Assembly: GCA_026421215.1 (NCBI GenBank)
Contig: JAPKBN010000001.1
Span: 89,950-153,949 of the forward strand
Length of the DNA stretch: 64,000 nucleotides
Source: Dehalococcoidia bacterium
GTDB lineage: Bacteria > Chloroflexota > Dehalococcoidia > Lucifugimonadales > Lucifugimonadaceae
Reading direction: 5' to 3'
Below are positions 25,789 to 34,897 of this stretch, piece after piece. Positions within the stretch are counted from its first letter, which is position 1; each line of letters begins with the position of its first letter. The notes under the pieces were generated by a model, which was not told where the DNA came from, searched no databases, and saw nothing but the letters and a program-made list of their open reading frames with translations. The translations under genes were made by a program, and so were the position numbers.

Positions 25789-26307
25789 ATGACCGAAGAC
25801 CGACACTACATAACGGTTCTGGAAAGCCAGTTCGGAGAGTTAACGCTCATCGCCACTGACAAGGGACTCCGAGCGGTGAGGTGGCCCGCTGAAATGGCTA
25901 ATCGGGTGCCACTACCAGATGAAATCACATATCAACCGGACCATCCGATATTGCTCGCCACGCAGAATCAACTACAGGAATACCTGGGTGGCGAGCGAAA
26001 GTCATTCGATCTGCGATTTGATCTACGTGGTACCGAATTTCAGGAAAAGGCATGGCTGGCGCTCGTCTCTATTCCGTACGGAGCGACCACGACTTACGGT
26101 GACCAGGCGGCACTGCTCGGAAGGCCGAAGGCTGCCCGCGCAGTGGGCGCCGCAAACGGTCGAAACCCGATCTCGATCATCCTGCCCTGCCATCGCGTCG
26201 TAGGTGCGAGTGGGCACCTTGTCGGATTCGCGGGTGGCCTCGATACCAAGAAACAGATCCTAGCGTTCGAAAAAGAGAATGCCTTTCTCTGTCGAAAAAC
26301 TAAATGA
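25789..26307 (+). CDS. ogt: Methylated-DNA--protein-cysteine S-methyltransferase
   Basis: This 172-residue repair protein removes alkyl groups from O6-alkylguanine by transfer to its own cysteine. The active site PCHRVVG and the preceding NGRNPISIIL are intact, as is the DNA-binding helix region TTYGDQAALLGRPKAARAVG. The N-terminal domain is short and lacks the Ada regulatory part. Length is normal for Ogt. A weak AAAGGA lies upstream of the ATG. It is followed after about 50 bp by an unrelated FAD oxidoreductase on the same strand. Confidence 0.95.
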   Translation: MTEDRHYITVLESQFGELTLIATDKGLRAVRWPAEMANRVPLPDEITYQPDHPILLATQNQLQEYLGGERKSFDLRFDLRGTEFQEKAWLALVSIPYGATTTYGDQAALLGRPKAARAVGAANGRNPISIILPCHRVVGASGHLVGFAGGLDTKKQILAFEKENAFLCRKTK

Positions 26308-26356
26308 ACGATGACACTCTGAACGTGATCTTTATCCGAATGGAGTCAGCGAAACC

Positions 26357-27526
26357 TTGACCATTACAACGGACGCCGTCGTAATCGGTGGCGGTGTCAT
26401 GGGCACGAGCATCCTTTACAACTTAGTCTCGCGCGGCATGCAGAATCCCGTACTTCTTGAGCGCACGACCCTCGGCGCAGGCTCCACCGGACGTTCATCT
26501 GGTGCCATCCGCATGCACTACTCGACGGAGGTGAACGCTGCCCTCGCGTGGGAGTCCTTGAACACTTATGAGAATTTTGATGAGGTCGTAGGCGGCGACG
26601 TCGGATTCGTAAAAACGGGTTACATGGTGTTTGTGCCAGGAGACGCTGTCGATGGGCTGCGCCACAATATCGCACTGCAACGGGGCGTCGGCATCGACAC
26701 CCAGATCATTTCGCGCGAGGACGCGCACGAGCTTGCGCCGGCGTTCGCGCAGTACGACGACGAAGTCTTTGCCTGGGAGCCGCGCTCCGGCCACGCCGAT
26801 CCCTCAGGCACCGGGACTGCATATGCAACCCGCGCCCGTGAGTTGGGTGCAACGGTGCTGCTTGAGACGCCCGCTACCTCGGTAGAGATAGAAAACGATC
26901 GCGTGGTAGCAGTGACCACCGCTAAAGACCGCTACATCACCGATACAGCGGTCGTGGCCACGGGTCCGTGGTCGAAAAGGTTCATGGCAGGCATCGGGAT
27001 CGATCTGCCATTGGAAGCCACCCGACACGAGGTGTTCCTGCTCAAGCGAAACCTCGAAGAGCTGCCCTTCCATCCCGGCGGGGCGGATATGGGCAACATG
27101 ACCTATTTTCGACCGGAAGGAGCCGATCTAACGCTCGTAGGTAACGGCAACCGGGAGGAGAACGCTGACCCAGACACCTACAACCCGCGGCCGAGCATGG
27201 GCTACCTGGAGGATGTGTGGCTCCGGCTGTCGAAACGGCTCCCCGGAATCGCCGGAGCCGAGTATTTCACCGGGTACGCCGGGCTGTATACGTCAACGCC
27301 TGACCTCCACCCTGTGATCGACAAGGTCGACGGTATAGAAGGTCTCTACATCTGCACCGGCTTTAGCGGTCACGGCTTCAAACTCGCTCCTGCGGTCGGA
27401 AACGTGATGGCCGAACTAATGCTTGATGGTGCTGCCTCCACCGTGAACATCAGGGCGCTCAAGATGGATCGATTCAAGCGTGGCGAAATGAACACCACGT
27501 CCTACGACTTCAAGGTGATCGCTTAA
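26357..27526 (+). CDS. FAD-dependent oxidoreductase (DAO family, sarcosine-oxidase-beta-like)
   Basis: This 389-residue flavoenzyme starts with the FAD-binding motif DAVVIGGGVMGTSILYNL (residues 6-23), followed by GAGSTGRSSGAIRMHYS, the covalent-flavin or active-site loop region of the sarcosine and dimethylglycine dehydrogenase group. The C-terminal GLYICTGFSGHGFKLAPAVG is also typical. It should oxidise an N-methyl amino acid or related secondary amine. TTG at 26357 puts the dinucleotide motif at the usual distance. The other sarcosine oxidase subunits are absent, so it may be a monomeric enzyme. Confidence 0.87.
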   Translation: MTITTDAVVIGGGVMGTSILYNLVSRGMQNPVLLERTTLGAGSTGRSSGAIRMHYSTEVNAALAWESLNTYENFDEVVGGDVGFVKTGYMVFVPGDAVDGLRHNIALQRGVGIDTQIISREDAHELAPAFAQYDDEVFAWEPRSGHADPSGTGTAYATRARELGATVLLETPATSVEIENDRVVAVTTAKDRYITDTAVVATGPWSKRFMAGIGIDLPLEATRHEVFLLKRNLEELPFHPGGADMGNMTYFRPEGADLTLVGNGNREENADPDTYNPRPSMGYLEDVWLRLSKRLPGIAGAEYFTGYAGLYTSTPDLHPVIDKVDGIEGLYICTGFSGHGFKLAPAVGNVMAELMLDGAASTVNIRALKMDRFKRGEMNTTSYDFKVIA

Positions 27527-27689
27527 CCGGTGGAGCGAAGAGCCTCTCCCCCAGAGGTTGAGGGCTGGGATGAGTAAGAACACTAGTCGTTCAACCAGCT
27601 CTTGCTGCACATCAAGCGTGTCCTGAGGCCCCCAAAAAGACCAGCGGTCCGGGTATCCGACCCTACACAATAACGGTGGAACAATCACG

Positions 27690-28643
27690 TTAATCCAACC
27701 GCAATCGGGTTGCCCCAAACCGAACCCTGATGCCCTCCAGCCACTCAGCGTACCGGTCTCCCTTTTTCGTGCTATTCACGCTTATCCACCAGTAAAACCC
27801 GAGGTTCTTCATCCGGGCGAATAGCGGTAGTTCTTCGACCCATGTATCGGGAAACTCTCGAACCGCACGATAGCCAGCGAGGAACGCATCAAAGAGGGGG
27901 TCGAAGCGATCCGCGGGCAGTCGGGCGAATTCCAAAAACGGCCGCATAATGTCAGACGCATACCAGTGATAAACAGGCTCATCGAAGTCAATAATACGGA
28001 CCTGCGCACCGTCCCACACCGCGTTCTCCGTGCGGATATCGGTATGCGTCAGCCCGTACACGGCCGAAGTTTCCGGCAGCGAAACCAGCCAGGGAGTGAG
28101 CTGCTCGTACTCTTCCCAGACCGGTTCACTGTCCTCCCGGTCCATGCCGTCGCGCGTCTGATCCCACAGGTTTTTCCAGGTCAGATACGTAAGTTCCGGA
28201 GAAGGCACGTACGACTCGGCAGCCCGGTGCATTTTGCCTAATGCAACGCCCCAGGCCCGAAACTCCGCAACGGTCGGGGCATCAAGCGATATCGCCCGCC
28301 CCGGCACCTCATCGGTCACCCAACCAAGGAAGACATTGCCCCCTTCCCAAAACTCCTCGATCAGTCTTCCATTCCGGGACAAGACCGGTGCACAAACCTC
28401 TGCACCGTTGCTCGCTAAATGCCGCAAATACTCCGCCGCGGCCCGTTGCTCCGTGATCGAGCGGTTGGCGGCCGCGCACACCTTCAAAAACATGCCGCGA
28501 CCACACACTTCGAACCGGTAAACGATGTTGATATTGTCGTTCACCAGCCTGAGAGAGCCAGGATCGGCGTCCCAGAGTGAGGCGATCTCCCGACCTGAGC
28601 GCTCGCGATCTAGCTCTGCATTGCGGTCAGACCAGGAGGTCAT
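27690..28643 (-). CDS. APH-family kinase (homoserine kinase II-like)
   Basis: This 317-residue phosphotransferase has the catalytic loop THTDIRTENAVWDG (HxDxxxxN) and metal-binding IDFDEP near residues 195-220, followed by the family's YASDIMRPFLEF. The N-lobe NINIVYRFEVCGRGMFLKV contains the ATP-site lysine. These enzymes phosphorylate small hydroxylated metabolites, choline or aminoglycosides. The ATG at 28643 lies 7 bp after the stop of the HpcH/HpaI aldolase, so it is the last gene of the sugar-acid cluster and may act on one of its products. That is inference from position. Confidence 0.83.
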   Translation of the reverse strand: MTSWSDRNAELDRERSGREIASLWDADPGSLRLVNDNINIVYRFEVCGRGMFLKVCAAANRSITEQRAAAEYLRHLASNGAEVCAPVLSRNGRLIEEFWEGGNVFLGWVTDEVPGRAISLDAPTVAEFRAWGVALGKMHRAAESYVPSPELTYLTWKNLWDQTRDGMDREDSEPVWEEYEQLTPWLVSLPETSAVYGLTHTDIRTENAVWDGAQVRIIDFDEPVYHWYASDIMRPFLEFARLPADRFDPLFDAFLAGYRAVREFPDTWVEELPLFARMKNLGFYWWISVNSTKKGDRYAEWLEGIRVRFGATRLRLD

Positions 28644-28650
28644 TACGTTA

Positions 28651-29382
28651 TTAAGCCTTGGGGCTTTCGAGAAGAACCGTAGCGCCCATCCCGATGTACT
28701 TGTCCCGCAGTGTCCAGTCGTAGTTACGGATCATGAGCTTAGTGTCCGTACCCTCAAGCACCTTCACCGCGTACTCCACACAAGCATCGTCTGACACTGA
28801 TAGCGGGTGGCTGGTATTCGCCTCGCGGTCAAACGTCAGATCGGCCGGTCCCCATGAAATCAGGTCCACGCCCGGGCGAATGAGTCGTGGGATGTTGCAG
28901 ATCGCCTGAATCGACTCGACTTGCAGCATCAGGACGCCGTAATTGTTCCAAAACTCGGCGTAGTCAAGCCGCTCCGGATTCTCGGCGATCCCCACACGGG
29001 GTGCGCCACCCCAACTACGGCGACCAAACTGCCGGTAGTAGAAGTAGTCGACGGCTTCCTGTGCAGTCGCCTCTGTCTCGGTTTGCGGAACCTCAATCAG
29101 GCTTGGGCCAAGGTCCAGCCAGTTTCCGATCTGCCAGGTGTAGTACGTGTTCTTGATCCGGAAGTGAACCGGGATACTCAGGTCCTGTGCAGCCTGAGAG
29201 ACGGCCACCAGATCGGTCTCGTTCAGCGGATTGTGCTGACTGTCGACCGAAATGTAATTGTACTGGTCGTCTTTGCCATAGATGTCTTCGATCTGGGACT
29301 TAGTGGCGTTGTATGGGACCTGCACGCCGATTGTTGTTTGGCCGCTCCGGATTCGTTCCTTGAGATTCTCTTCGCCCGCCAT
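28651..29382 (-). CDS. HpcH/HpaI-type class II aldolase
   Basis: This protein of about 243 residues has the pyruvate-aldolase fold: KERIRSGQTTIGVQVPYNAT at the start, ISVDSQHNPLNETDL, LIEVPQTETEATAQEAVDYF near the metal site, and FGRRSWGG. Members cleave 2-keto-3-deoxy (or 4-hydroxy-2-oxo) acids to pyruvate and an aldehyde, using a divalent metal. The frame is open to 29478, but ATG 29382 has GGGAGG 4-5 bases upstream. It follows the lactonase and dehydratase genes on the same strand after a 297-bp gap. Confidence 0.85.
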   Translation of the reverse strand: MAGEENLKERIRSGQTTIGVQVPYNATKSQIEDIYGKDDQYNYISVDSQHNPLNETDLVAVSQAAQDLSIPVHFRIKNTYYTWQIGNWLDLGPSLIEVPQTETEATAQEAVDYFYYRQFGRRSWGGAPRVGIAENPERLDYAEFWNNYGVLMLQVESIQAICNIPRLIRPGVDLISWGPADLTFDREANTSHPLSVSDDACVEYAVKVLEGTDTKLMIRNYDWTLRDKYIGMGATVLLESPKA

Positions 29383-29679
29383 ATGGCCTCCCGAACTGAT
29401 GTAGGTTGCCTGAAATTCTTTCGTGGACGCCAAGATACGCCTGAGCAGCCATGGATACCACGCCCGTCGCATCACCACACCCTCTTACCAGCGACGACGT
29501 CTCCCAAGACTGCCATTCAGCGTCCGAGGAGAAGAATGACAGGACAGACAGGTTCGAAAATCCAAGCCTCACTCCGTAGGAGCGAATTACCAACCGCCTT
29601 CGGGTCGATACCAATCGACCACTACTACCGCCTCCACATCGGTGCCATCCAAACGAAACGACACACATCGCTCGACGAC
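29383..29679. other. Intergenic gap inside the sugar-acid cluster
   Basis: About 300 bp separate the amidohydrolase from the aldolase. No frame here looks coding. The aldolase and kinase may have their own promoter in it, but no clear boxes are visible. Confidence 0.4.
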
Positions 29680-30585
29680 TTACAGCTGGTAAAACTTCAC
29701 TGCGTTGTCGTGGAAAAGCCGCCTGCGATCCTCGTCCGGCAGCCCGCTTGTGATCTCATCGTACGCCGACCATATGGCCGTGTAGTCGCTCGTCAGGCTG
29801 TCCACAGGAAAGTTGGAGGCGAACATGCAGCGATCTACGCCAAAGATTTCGATCGTTCCCTCCACGTATGGGCGAATATCCTCAACGGTCCATCCCGGCG
29901 TCGCCATCCCAAGTGCAGATATCTTGACCGAGACATTGCCTGTGGCGGCAAGCGACCGCATCCCAACATCCCATTGCCTCCGGCTGGCGGCGTTGTTCGC
30001 GTACGGCATCCCCGTGTGATTCAGGATCACAGGCACCTCGGGGACATCGGAAGCAAGCCGGGCCGCCATCTCAAGCTGCCAAGGCCATACCTGTAGATCG
30101 AATGACGCCTCGAATTTCGCCAGTAAGCGGTAACCATCCCGCCAAACAGGGTCGTCCATTGCGTCACCGCGATCGATAAAATTCAACCCGGGATTGTCAT
30201 GCGAGTGGTTCAACATCTGACGAATGCCCCGGAAGTTGGCGTGCGCTGCGTGTCGTTGCAACACGTCTTCAACATTGGATGAAAAGAAATCTGCGTTCCC
30301 GATAATTGCCGAGACCAGCCCGTTTGACTCAGGGGAATCAGCGACCCCCTGTAACCACGCCGTCTCGCCGACAGGGTCCCTGTCGTGATCCCACTCGGCC
30401 TGCACGTGGACTGACTTGACCAGCTCGTACGACCCGACAGATGCATCAGCGATTAGATCTTTGACCAGGTACGTTTGCCGAATTTTTGAGTATTCGCCTG
30501 CAAAGTGATCAATCGGCGTCTGAAGCCACGGGTAGCGGTTATTTTCCAGGTCCCACAGATGGTGATGCGTATCGATAATTTTCAT
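29680..30585 (-). CDS. Amidohydrolase-2 family lactonase-like hydrolase
   Basis: This 301-residue TIM-barrel hydrolase opens with IIDTHHHLWDLENNRYPWLQ, the HxH metal motif followed by the tryptophan and proline signature of L-fucono-lactonase and related amidohydrolase-2 enzymes. VPVILNHTGMPY and FGVDRCMFASNFPVDSLTSD carry the later His and Asp ligands. It probably opens a sugar lactone. The ATG has AGGAG 6 bases upstream. It begins 8 bp after the enolase-family gene, so the two form one transcript. Confidence 0.85.
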   Translation of the reverse strand: MKIIDTHHHLWDLENNRYPWLQTPIDHFAGEYSKIRQTYLVKDLIADASVGSYELVKSVHVQAEWDHDRDPVGETAWLQGVADSPESNGLVSAIIGNADFFSSNVEDVLQRHAAHANFRGIRQMLNHSHDNPGLNFIDRGDAMDDPVWRDGYRLLAKFEASFDLQVWPWQLEMAARLASDVPEVPVILNHTGMPYANNAASRRQWDVGMRSLAATGNVSVKISALGMATPGWTVEDIRPYVEGTIEIFGVDRCMFASNFPVDSLTSDYTAIWSAYDEITSGLPDEDRRRLFHDNAVKFYQL

Positions 30586-30593
30586 CCGGTCTC

Positions 30594-31817
30594 CTAGGGA
30601 AGAGCTTGGCGGGTGCCAACACCCACATCCGGACCGTCAACAAAAATCTCAGGGCCACTGAGGCGGTTGTCGTTGATGTAATCCCAGTTGAAATCGAAGC
30701 CCAACCCGGGTCCGTCTGGAAGGTGCACAAAACCGTGTTCATCCATCGGGTCACATGGCGTGTTCAGGTACAGGGGCGGCACATCGTAGTCCACACCCGG
30801 ATATAACAGCCCGCGCTCGAAGAACTCACAGGTTTCCTCAGTTGTTGCCCCGAGAATGGCAGCGTTTCCGTGCCCACCGACATGCATCTCGCACGGCACC
30901 CCAAACGATTCGTACATATCGACGGCCTTCTTACAAGCCGTGATTCCGCCAAAATTAACGTCGATACGCCCGATATCCGATGCTTTCTGGAGCAGCCATT
31001 CCGCCCGGCTGTAGTGCATACCGTCAGTCAACTCCGGAGAACACACCGGAATATCCAATTCCTGACACAGGCGGCGATAAGGTTCCGTCCTTCGCTCATC
31101 CATAGGGTGCTCGTAAAAATAAAAGCCAAGCCGTTCCAGTTCACGACCCACGTACACCGCCTCTTGGTACGAGTAAACGCCCCAGGGGTCATGCATCAGC
31201 ATCATGTCAGGGCCAACCGCGTCCCGCACAGCCTCGCAAATCTCGACATCCTCACGCGGCGAGGCGGGCTTTCCTGGAGTTGGCGTCATTGTTCTTGGGT
31301 CCATGAATATATAAGCGTGAACCTTGAACGCCTGATAGCCGCGTGTTTTACATGCCCGCGCCAGACGGGCGTACACGTCCGGGCCACCAAGGTTCGGTGC
31401 GGTACTGCCGTACGCCTTCACCTTTGTGCGAGCGCGACCCAGCAGCTTCGCCACAGAAACACCCGACGCTCGGCCAGCCAGATCCCACAGCGCCGAATCG
31501 ATGTTGCCGAGCAGCCCCTCCGAGATACCGCGATGCTGCGCCATCCAGTTCCAGAGCAACTCCCTGTCCCATGGATCCTGGCCGATCAGCATCGGCTTGA
31601 TGATCGACTCCACCTCTGCCGAGGTCGCTCCATAGAAGTAAGAGTGCACGCCTCCGGTCGAGTAGCCAACGGCGCCACTATCGGTCGAGATACGGGTAAT
31701 CGACTGAACGCCATCATGTTCAGCAGCAACCTCTCCGTAACCCCACTTTGTGCCCTGACTACTCGTGGGCATCCGAAACGAGATGACCTCAATGTCCGTG
31801 ATCATTCCAGAATTCAA
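30594..31817 (-). CDS. Enolase-superfamily (mandelate racemase/sugar-acid dehydratase) enzyme
   Basis: This 407-residue enzyme has the N-terminal capping domain and C-terminal barrel of the superfamily. AFKVHAYIF (near residue 171) provides the KxH-type base, MLMHDPWGVYSYQEA and YFYEHPMDERRTE supply Asp and Glu metal ligands, and CSPELTDGMH and CEMHVGGHGNAAI contribute the later acid and His. The layout fits the mandelate-racemase or sugar-acid dehydratase groups. TTG at 31817 has GAGGAG 7 bases upstream; ATG at 31805 is an alternative. With the downstream lactonase and aldolase it points to non-phosphorylated sugar-acid breakdown. Confidence 0.87.
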   Translation of the reverse strand: MNSGMITDIEVISFRMPTSSQGTKWGYGEVAAEHDGVQSITRISTDSGAVGYSTGGVHSYFYGATSAEVESIIKPMLIGQDPWDRELLWNWMAQHRGISEGLLGNIDSALWDLAGRASGVSVAKLLGRARTKVKAYGSTAPNLGGPDVYARLARACKTRGYQAFKVHAYIFMDPRTMTPTPGKPASPREDVEICEAVRDAVGPDMMLMHDPWGVYSYQEAVYVGRELERLGFYFYEHPMDERRTEPYRRLCQELDIPVCSPELTDGMHYSRAEWLLQKASDIGRIDVNFGGITACKKAVDMYESFGVPCEMHVGGHGNAAILGATTEETCEFFERGLLYPGVDYDVPPLYLNTPCDPMDEHGFVHLPDGPGLGFDFNWDYINDNRLSGPEIFVDGPDVGVGTRQALP

Positions 31818-32171
31818 AAGGGCACTCCTCGTAAGGATTTAGCTGGCGTTACATGGTCGAAGGTCGTGAGGGTAGCCGATTTCGACCGGTTCTGGCCCTC
31901 CCACAGGTTTACGCCCGCGTGATGACGAGTAACTCCTCGTCTCGCCTCCTGGTCGCATCGCGATTCCAGCCTCCGCAAACCTGTTCCCGGTAGGCCCGGC
32001 ATTCTCGAGGGGGGAACGAACTTTTCTCTCAGACCGGAAATGCAGGAAGGTCCATGCGCTCGCCAGTTGGTATGGCCTGCAGATGCTCCGGCGCAACAAT
32101 CGGTCCGGCCACTCCAACAAGCGTTATGTTGAGCCTGTTAGTTGGGCTTAATTCCCCTATCCAACTGGTAA
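31818..32171. other. Intergenic stretch, no gene seen
   Basis: About 350 bp lie upstream of the enolase-family gene and downstream of the first VOC gene. A weak inverted repeat near 32138-32166 could act as a terminator for the VOC gene, but it has no U-tract. I see no coding frame. Confidence 0.4.
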
Positions 32172-32561
32172 TTACCGCTGCTGAACCACTTCAATCCGCA
32201 CATCATCAGGTCCCTGTACAAACGCAATGAGGTTGCCGCCGGGCACATCGATCGGTCCCTCAAGTAACGGAGCGCCCAGTGCGCCCAGCCGCTCGATATC
32301 CGCCAGCAGGTCATCGGAGTTGACGCCGAAATGCTCCAGTCCCCAGTGCGTCCCAGCGTCTCCCTCCGCCATCGACTCACCGTCGCGGGCGCTCGATATG
32401 TTCACGATCAACCCGCCCGGAGATTGGCAGTTCAGACGACGATCGCCAAAAGAGCGAACCGTATCGCTGAGGATCTCAAACTGGAACGCCTCGACATACC
32501 ACTCAGCGGTACGACGAGGGTTCTGTGCTTTCAAATGAATGTGGTTTATCTCGAATGCCAA
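32172..32561 (-). CDS. VOC-superfamily (glyoxalase/dioxygenase-like) protein
   Basis: This 129-residue protein has the paired beta-alpha-beta-beta-beta modules of the VOC fold: INHIHLKAQNPRRTAEWYVE gives the first metal His, GLEHFGVNSDDLLADIERL the second, and FVQGPDDVRIEVVQQR ends with the metal Glu. Its start is a TTG with a weak ribosome site. The protein closely parallels the next gene, so the two probably arose by duplication. Substrate and metal are unknown. Confidence 0.82.
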   Translation of the reverse strand: MAFEINHIHLKAQNPRRTAEWYVEAFQFEILSDTVRSFGDRRLNCQSPGGLIVNISSARDGESMAEGDAGTHWGLEHFGVNSDDLLADIERLGALGAPLLEGPIDVPGGNLIAFVQGPDDVRIEVVQQR

Positions 32562-32587
32562 CTAACGTCTCACTATCAATGGGTAAC

Positions 32588-32624
32588 AAAAGACGCCCGA
32601 GCCTCTATGCTCGGGCGTCTTTTA
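32588..32624 (-). terminator. Rho-independent terminator for the VOC gene at 32641-33039
   Basis: A long perfect stem, AAAGACGCCCGAGC paired with GCTCGGGCGTCTTT, with a 6-base loop, is followed on the minus strand by TTTTGTT. It begins just after the stop of the upstream VOC gene. The symmetrical A and T tracts mean it could act on both strands. Confidence 0.85.
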
Positions 32625-32640
32625 TAAGTTCGGTTGACTG

Positions 32641-33039
32641 CTAAGGCCGCTGGATAAGCTCGATCCGGATCGGGCCAGGAACTGAGATAAAAGCGATCTT
32701 CAATCCGCCCCCAGCGTCAATCGGGCCTTCCTTGAGCTCGGCGCCAAGGCCGGTAAGCCGCTCAAGCTCGGAGTCCATGTCGTCGACATCGAACCCAAAG
32801 TGCTCTAGGCCGAAGCGAGGCTCGGCACTAGCCGCGTCCAGCTTTTCGCCAAGCTTGTCACGCTGGCCGGAAATGTTGATGTTGAACCCGTTGCCGTCGT
32901 AACAGCGCAGGAATCGGTCGCCCCCGGCCTCCCGCAAGTCGTCCGCGCGAATCTCGATGCCGAACGCCTTAACAAACCAGTCGGCGGTCTTCCCCGGGTC
33001 TTCAGACTTCAGATGAACGTGATTAACGATGTGTCCCAT
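32641..33039 (-). CDS. VOC-superfamily protein, paralogue of 32172-32561
   Basis: This 132-residue protein shares its plan with the preceding gene: VNHVHLKSEDPGKTADWFVK (first His), FGLEHFGFDVDDMDSELERL (second His) and ISVPGPIRIELIQRP (Glu). AGAGGA sits 6 bases before the ATG. A strong terminator separates it from its paralogue, so the two are transcribed as separate units. Function is not predictable beyond a metal-dependent isomerase, lyase or dioxygenase. Confidence 0.83.
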   Translation of the reverse strand: MGHIVNHVHLKSEDPGKTADWFVKAFGIEIRADDLREAGGDRFLRCYDGNGFNINISGQRDKLGEKLDAASAEPRFGLEHFGFDVDDMDSELERLTGLGAELKEGPIDAGGGLKIAFISVPGPIRIELIQRP

Positions 33040-33260
33040 GAAATTCCTCTGGCAGTCTTAGCTGCCACCTGTTTCAAGTGTTATCAGTAGCCGCACGAGA
33101 TTATGCCCCGCACATAAGCCGGTCAAGGAGATGTTCATCTGCATTGTTTGATACCAACTTGCTCGGTCGGAAGCGTATTGACGTTGATGATCGATCGCAG
33201 GACGTACAGGCATATCAAATTCGCGCTCTTGACATTATTCAAACAAAACCCGCACGCGGG

Positions 33261-33995
33261 CTAGATACCGATCACCTCAAACATGACACCATAGTCCACG
33301 CCGAGTCGCTCTCCGGCCGCCGCTGCGCCCCATGTGAGGAACTCCTCAGGGTCGAAATCGAACGACAAGCCCTCGATGTACCTCTTGTGCTCCTTCAACG
33401 AAGCGATACCGCGCGGAAGCGAGTCCGTTACATCCACCCCGTGCGTCGGGCTCCCGGATCCACCGGTCAGTACCGAACGAATACCATCCCAGGGTTCGTA
33501 ACCTTCTGCCAGTAGCTCAGGAAATATCCATCGATTTCCAGCATCTCGCGCCGCGTCGAGCACTCCTAGCCCCGCCCAGCGATGGTCCGCCATATTCAAC
33601 TTCCCACTCGGGAATAACAGTCGGTGATTTCCGCTGATCACGATGTCCGGCTTATACTTCCGAAACGCCCGAGTGATGTCACGACGAAGGTCCATGCCGT
33701 ACTCAATGACGCCGTCGGTGTAGTCCAAAAAGTCGACCACCGTCACGCCGACTTGCGCAGCCCCAGCCACCTCCTCCGCCTCGCGTAGAGGCCCTGCATC
33801 ACGTGGGTGCATGCCATCGATTCCCGCCTCCCCGCGTGTGAGAAGCAAATACGTGATCTCTTTACCCTGGTCTGTCCAGCGCGCGATCGCCGACGCGGCG
33901 CCATACTCGAGGTCATCCGGGTGAGCGGCCACGGCAACGGCGCGATCCCAGTCCTCATCCAACGTAAGTAGCTTCTGCGGATTATTCGTGCTCAT
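33261..33995 (-). CDS. PIG-L/LmbE-family deacetylase
   Basis: This 244-residue protein has the zinc motif AAHPDDLEYGAAS near residue 20 and LTRGEAGIDGMHPRDAGPLR, hallmarks of LmbE-like N-acetylglucosamine deacetylases (as in GPI, mycothiol and bacillithiol synthesis). The third ligand His is probably in NMADHRWAGLGVLD. The ATG has GGAG 7 bases upstream. No thiol-biosynthesis genes lie nearby, so the substrate is open. It stands between the VOC gene and the IMPase-like gene on the same strand. Confidence 0.88.
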   Translation of the reverse strand: MSTNNPQKLLTLDEDWDRAVAVAAHPDDLEYGAASAIARWTDQGKEITYLLLTRGEAGIDGMHPRDAGPLREAEEVAGAAQVGVTVVDFLDYTDGVIEYGMDLRRDITRAFRKYKPDIVISGNHRLLFPSGKLNMADHRWAGLGVLDAARDAGNRWIFPELLAEGYEPWDGIRSVLTGGSGSPTHGVDVTDSLPRGIASLKEHKRYIEGLSFDFDPEEFLTWGAAAAGERLGVDYGVMFEVIGI

Positions 33996-34081
33996 GTCTT
34001 ATCTCCTTCAGATAGCAGAGTTATCAGTTGGGTTATTCCTCAAAATTCCGGAGGATGAGGCGCCACGAGACTGCCGGGAAG

Positions 34082-34897
34082 TCACCGCATTAACTCCAGT
34101 AACCCTTCATGTGCAGCGGGCCATGCTGTGATCATTACGGGCCAAGCGTCTTTCGTGCTCCAGTCCAACGCATCTCCAGAGCCATCAGTGACCTTCAACC
34201 CAAGCTCCTGAGCAATCGCCAATCCAGCGGCGAGGTGCACCGTCCCGACGTCATACGCAACAACTGCGGCGAGCCGTCCGAGACATAGCTGGCTAAGCGG
34301 GTACGCCATCGATGCAAAGGTCGTCGTGTGTTCGACTCCACGTACCCAGCCCAGACTGCCATCGCGCATCTTCTGTGCCGCAAGTTCAGAGCCGTTGATT
34401 TCAAGGTCAACAAGCTGTTCAGATAATTTTCCGAAAGGCGGTTCAGGAGACCATGGCTTGCCATTTCGGGACACACCTCGACCAGATACGGAGGTCAGCG
34501 TCTCCCGCATCGTGGGCACAGTGATGGCGCCCAGCAGAGGATCGGATCTATCCATCAACGCCACATTCACACCCCAGTGGCCCAACCCGGCGGCGTACGG
34601 TGCAGTGCCACACAGTGGATCGACCACCCACCGTAGTTCCGAGTTTTCGGAGCCCGCCGTACTCTCTTCAGACTCTATTCGGCCCGTGACATCGTATGTC
34701 CCGAGCGCCTCCGCAATCGCCTCATCTGCTGCAATATCGGCGTTTGTTACGATGCCCCCGTCCGATTTAAAGCAACGCTCAAGAGTGGTGTCACCGGCAT
34801 CACGAAAACGCGCCAACAGGACCTCGGCCGCCGCGCCACATGCCGTGATCGCCGCCAGTAAGGCGTCCCTGCGATTGAACTCCGTCAACGCGGTCAA
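34082..34897 (-). CDS. Inositol monophosphatase-like protein with altered metal ligands
   Basis: This 271-residue protein has the FIG fold of lithium-sensitive sugar phosphatases: IVTNADIAADEAIAE near 50, IESEES at 74-79 (metal Glu kept) and WVVDPLCGTAPYAAG at 90-104. In active enzymes the last reads DPxDGT; here Cys96 replaces the second Asp. The WDxAAG motif near the C-terminus is VHLAAG, with His221 for the Asp ligand. Both changes affect metal binding, so activity is doubtful or the metal differs. The TTG start overlaps the stop of the C69 gene by 4 bp, so the two are coupled. Confidence 0.85.
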   Translation of the reverse strand: MTALTEFNRRDALLAAITACGAAAEVLLARFRDAGDTTLERCFKSDGGIVTNADIAADEAIAEALGTYDVTGRIESEESTAGSENSELRWVVDPLCGTAPYAAGLGHWGVNVALMDRSDPLLGAITVPTMRETLTSVSGRGVSRNGKPWSPEPPFGKLSEQLVDLEINGSELAAQKMRDGSLGWVRGVEHTTTFASMAYPLSQLCLGRLAAVVAYDVGTVHLAAGLAIAQELGLKVTDGSGDALDWSTKDAWPVMITAWPAAHEGLLELMR

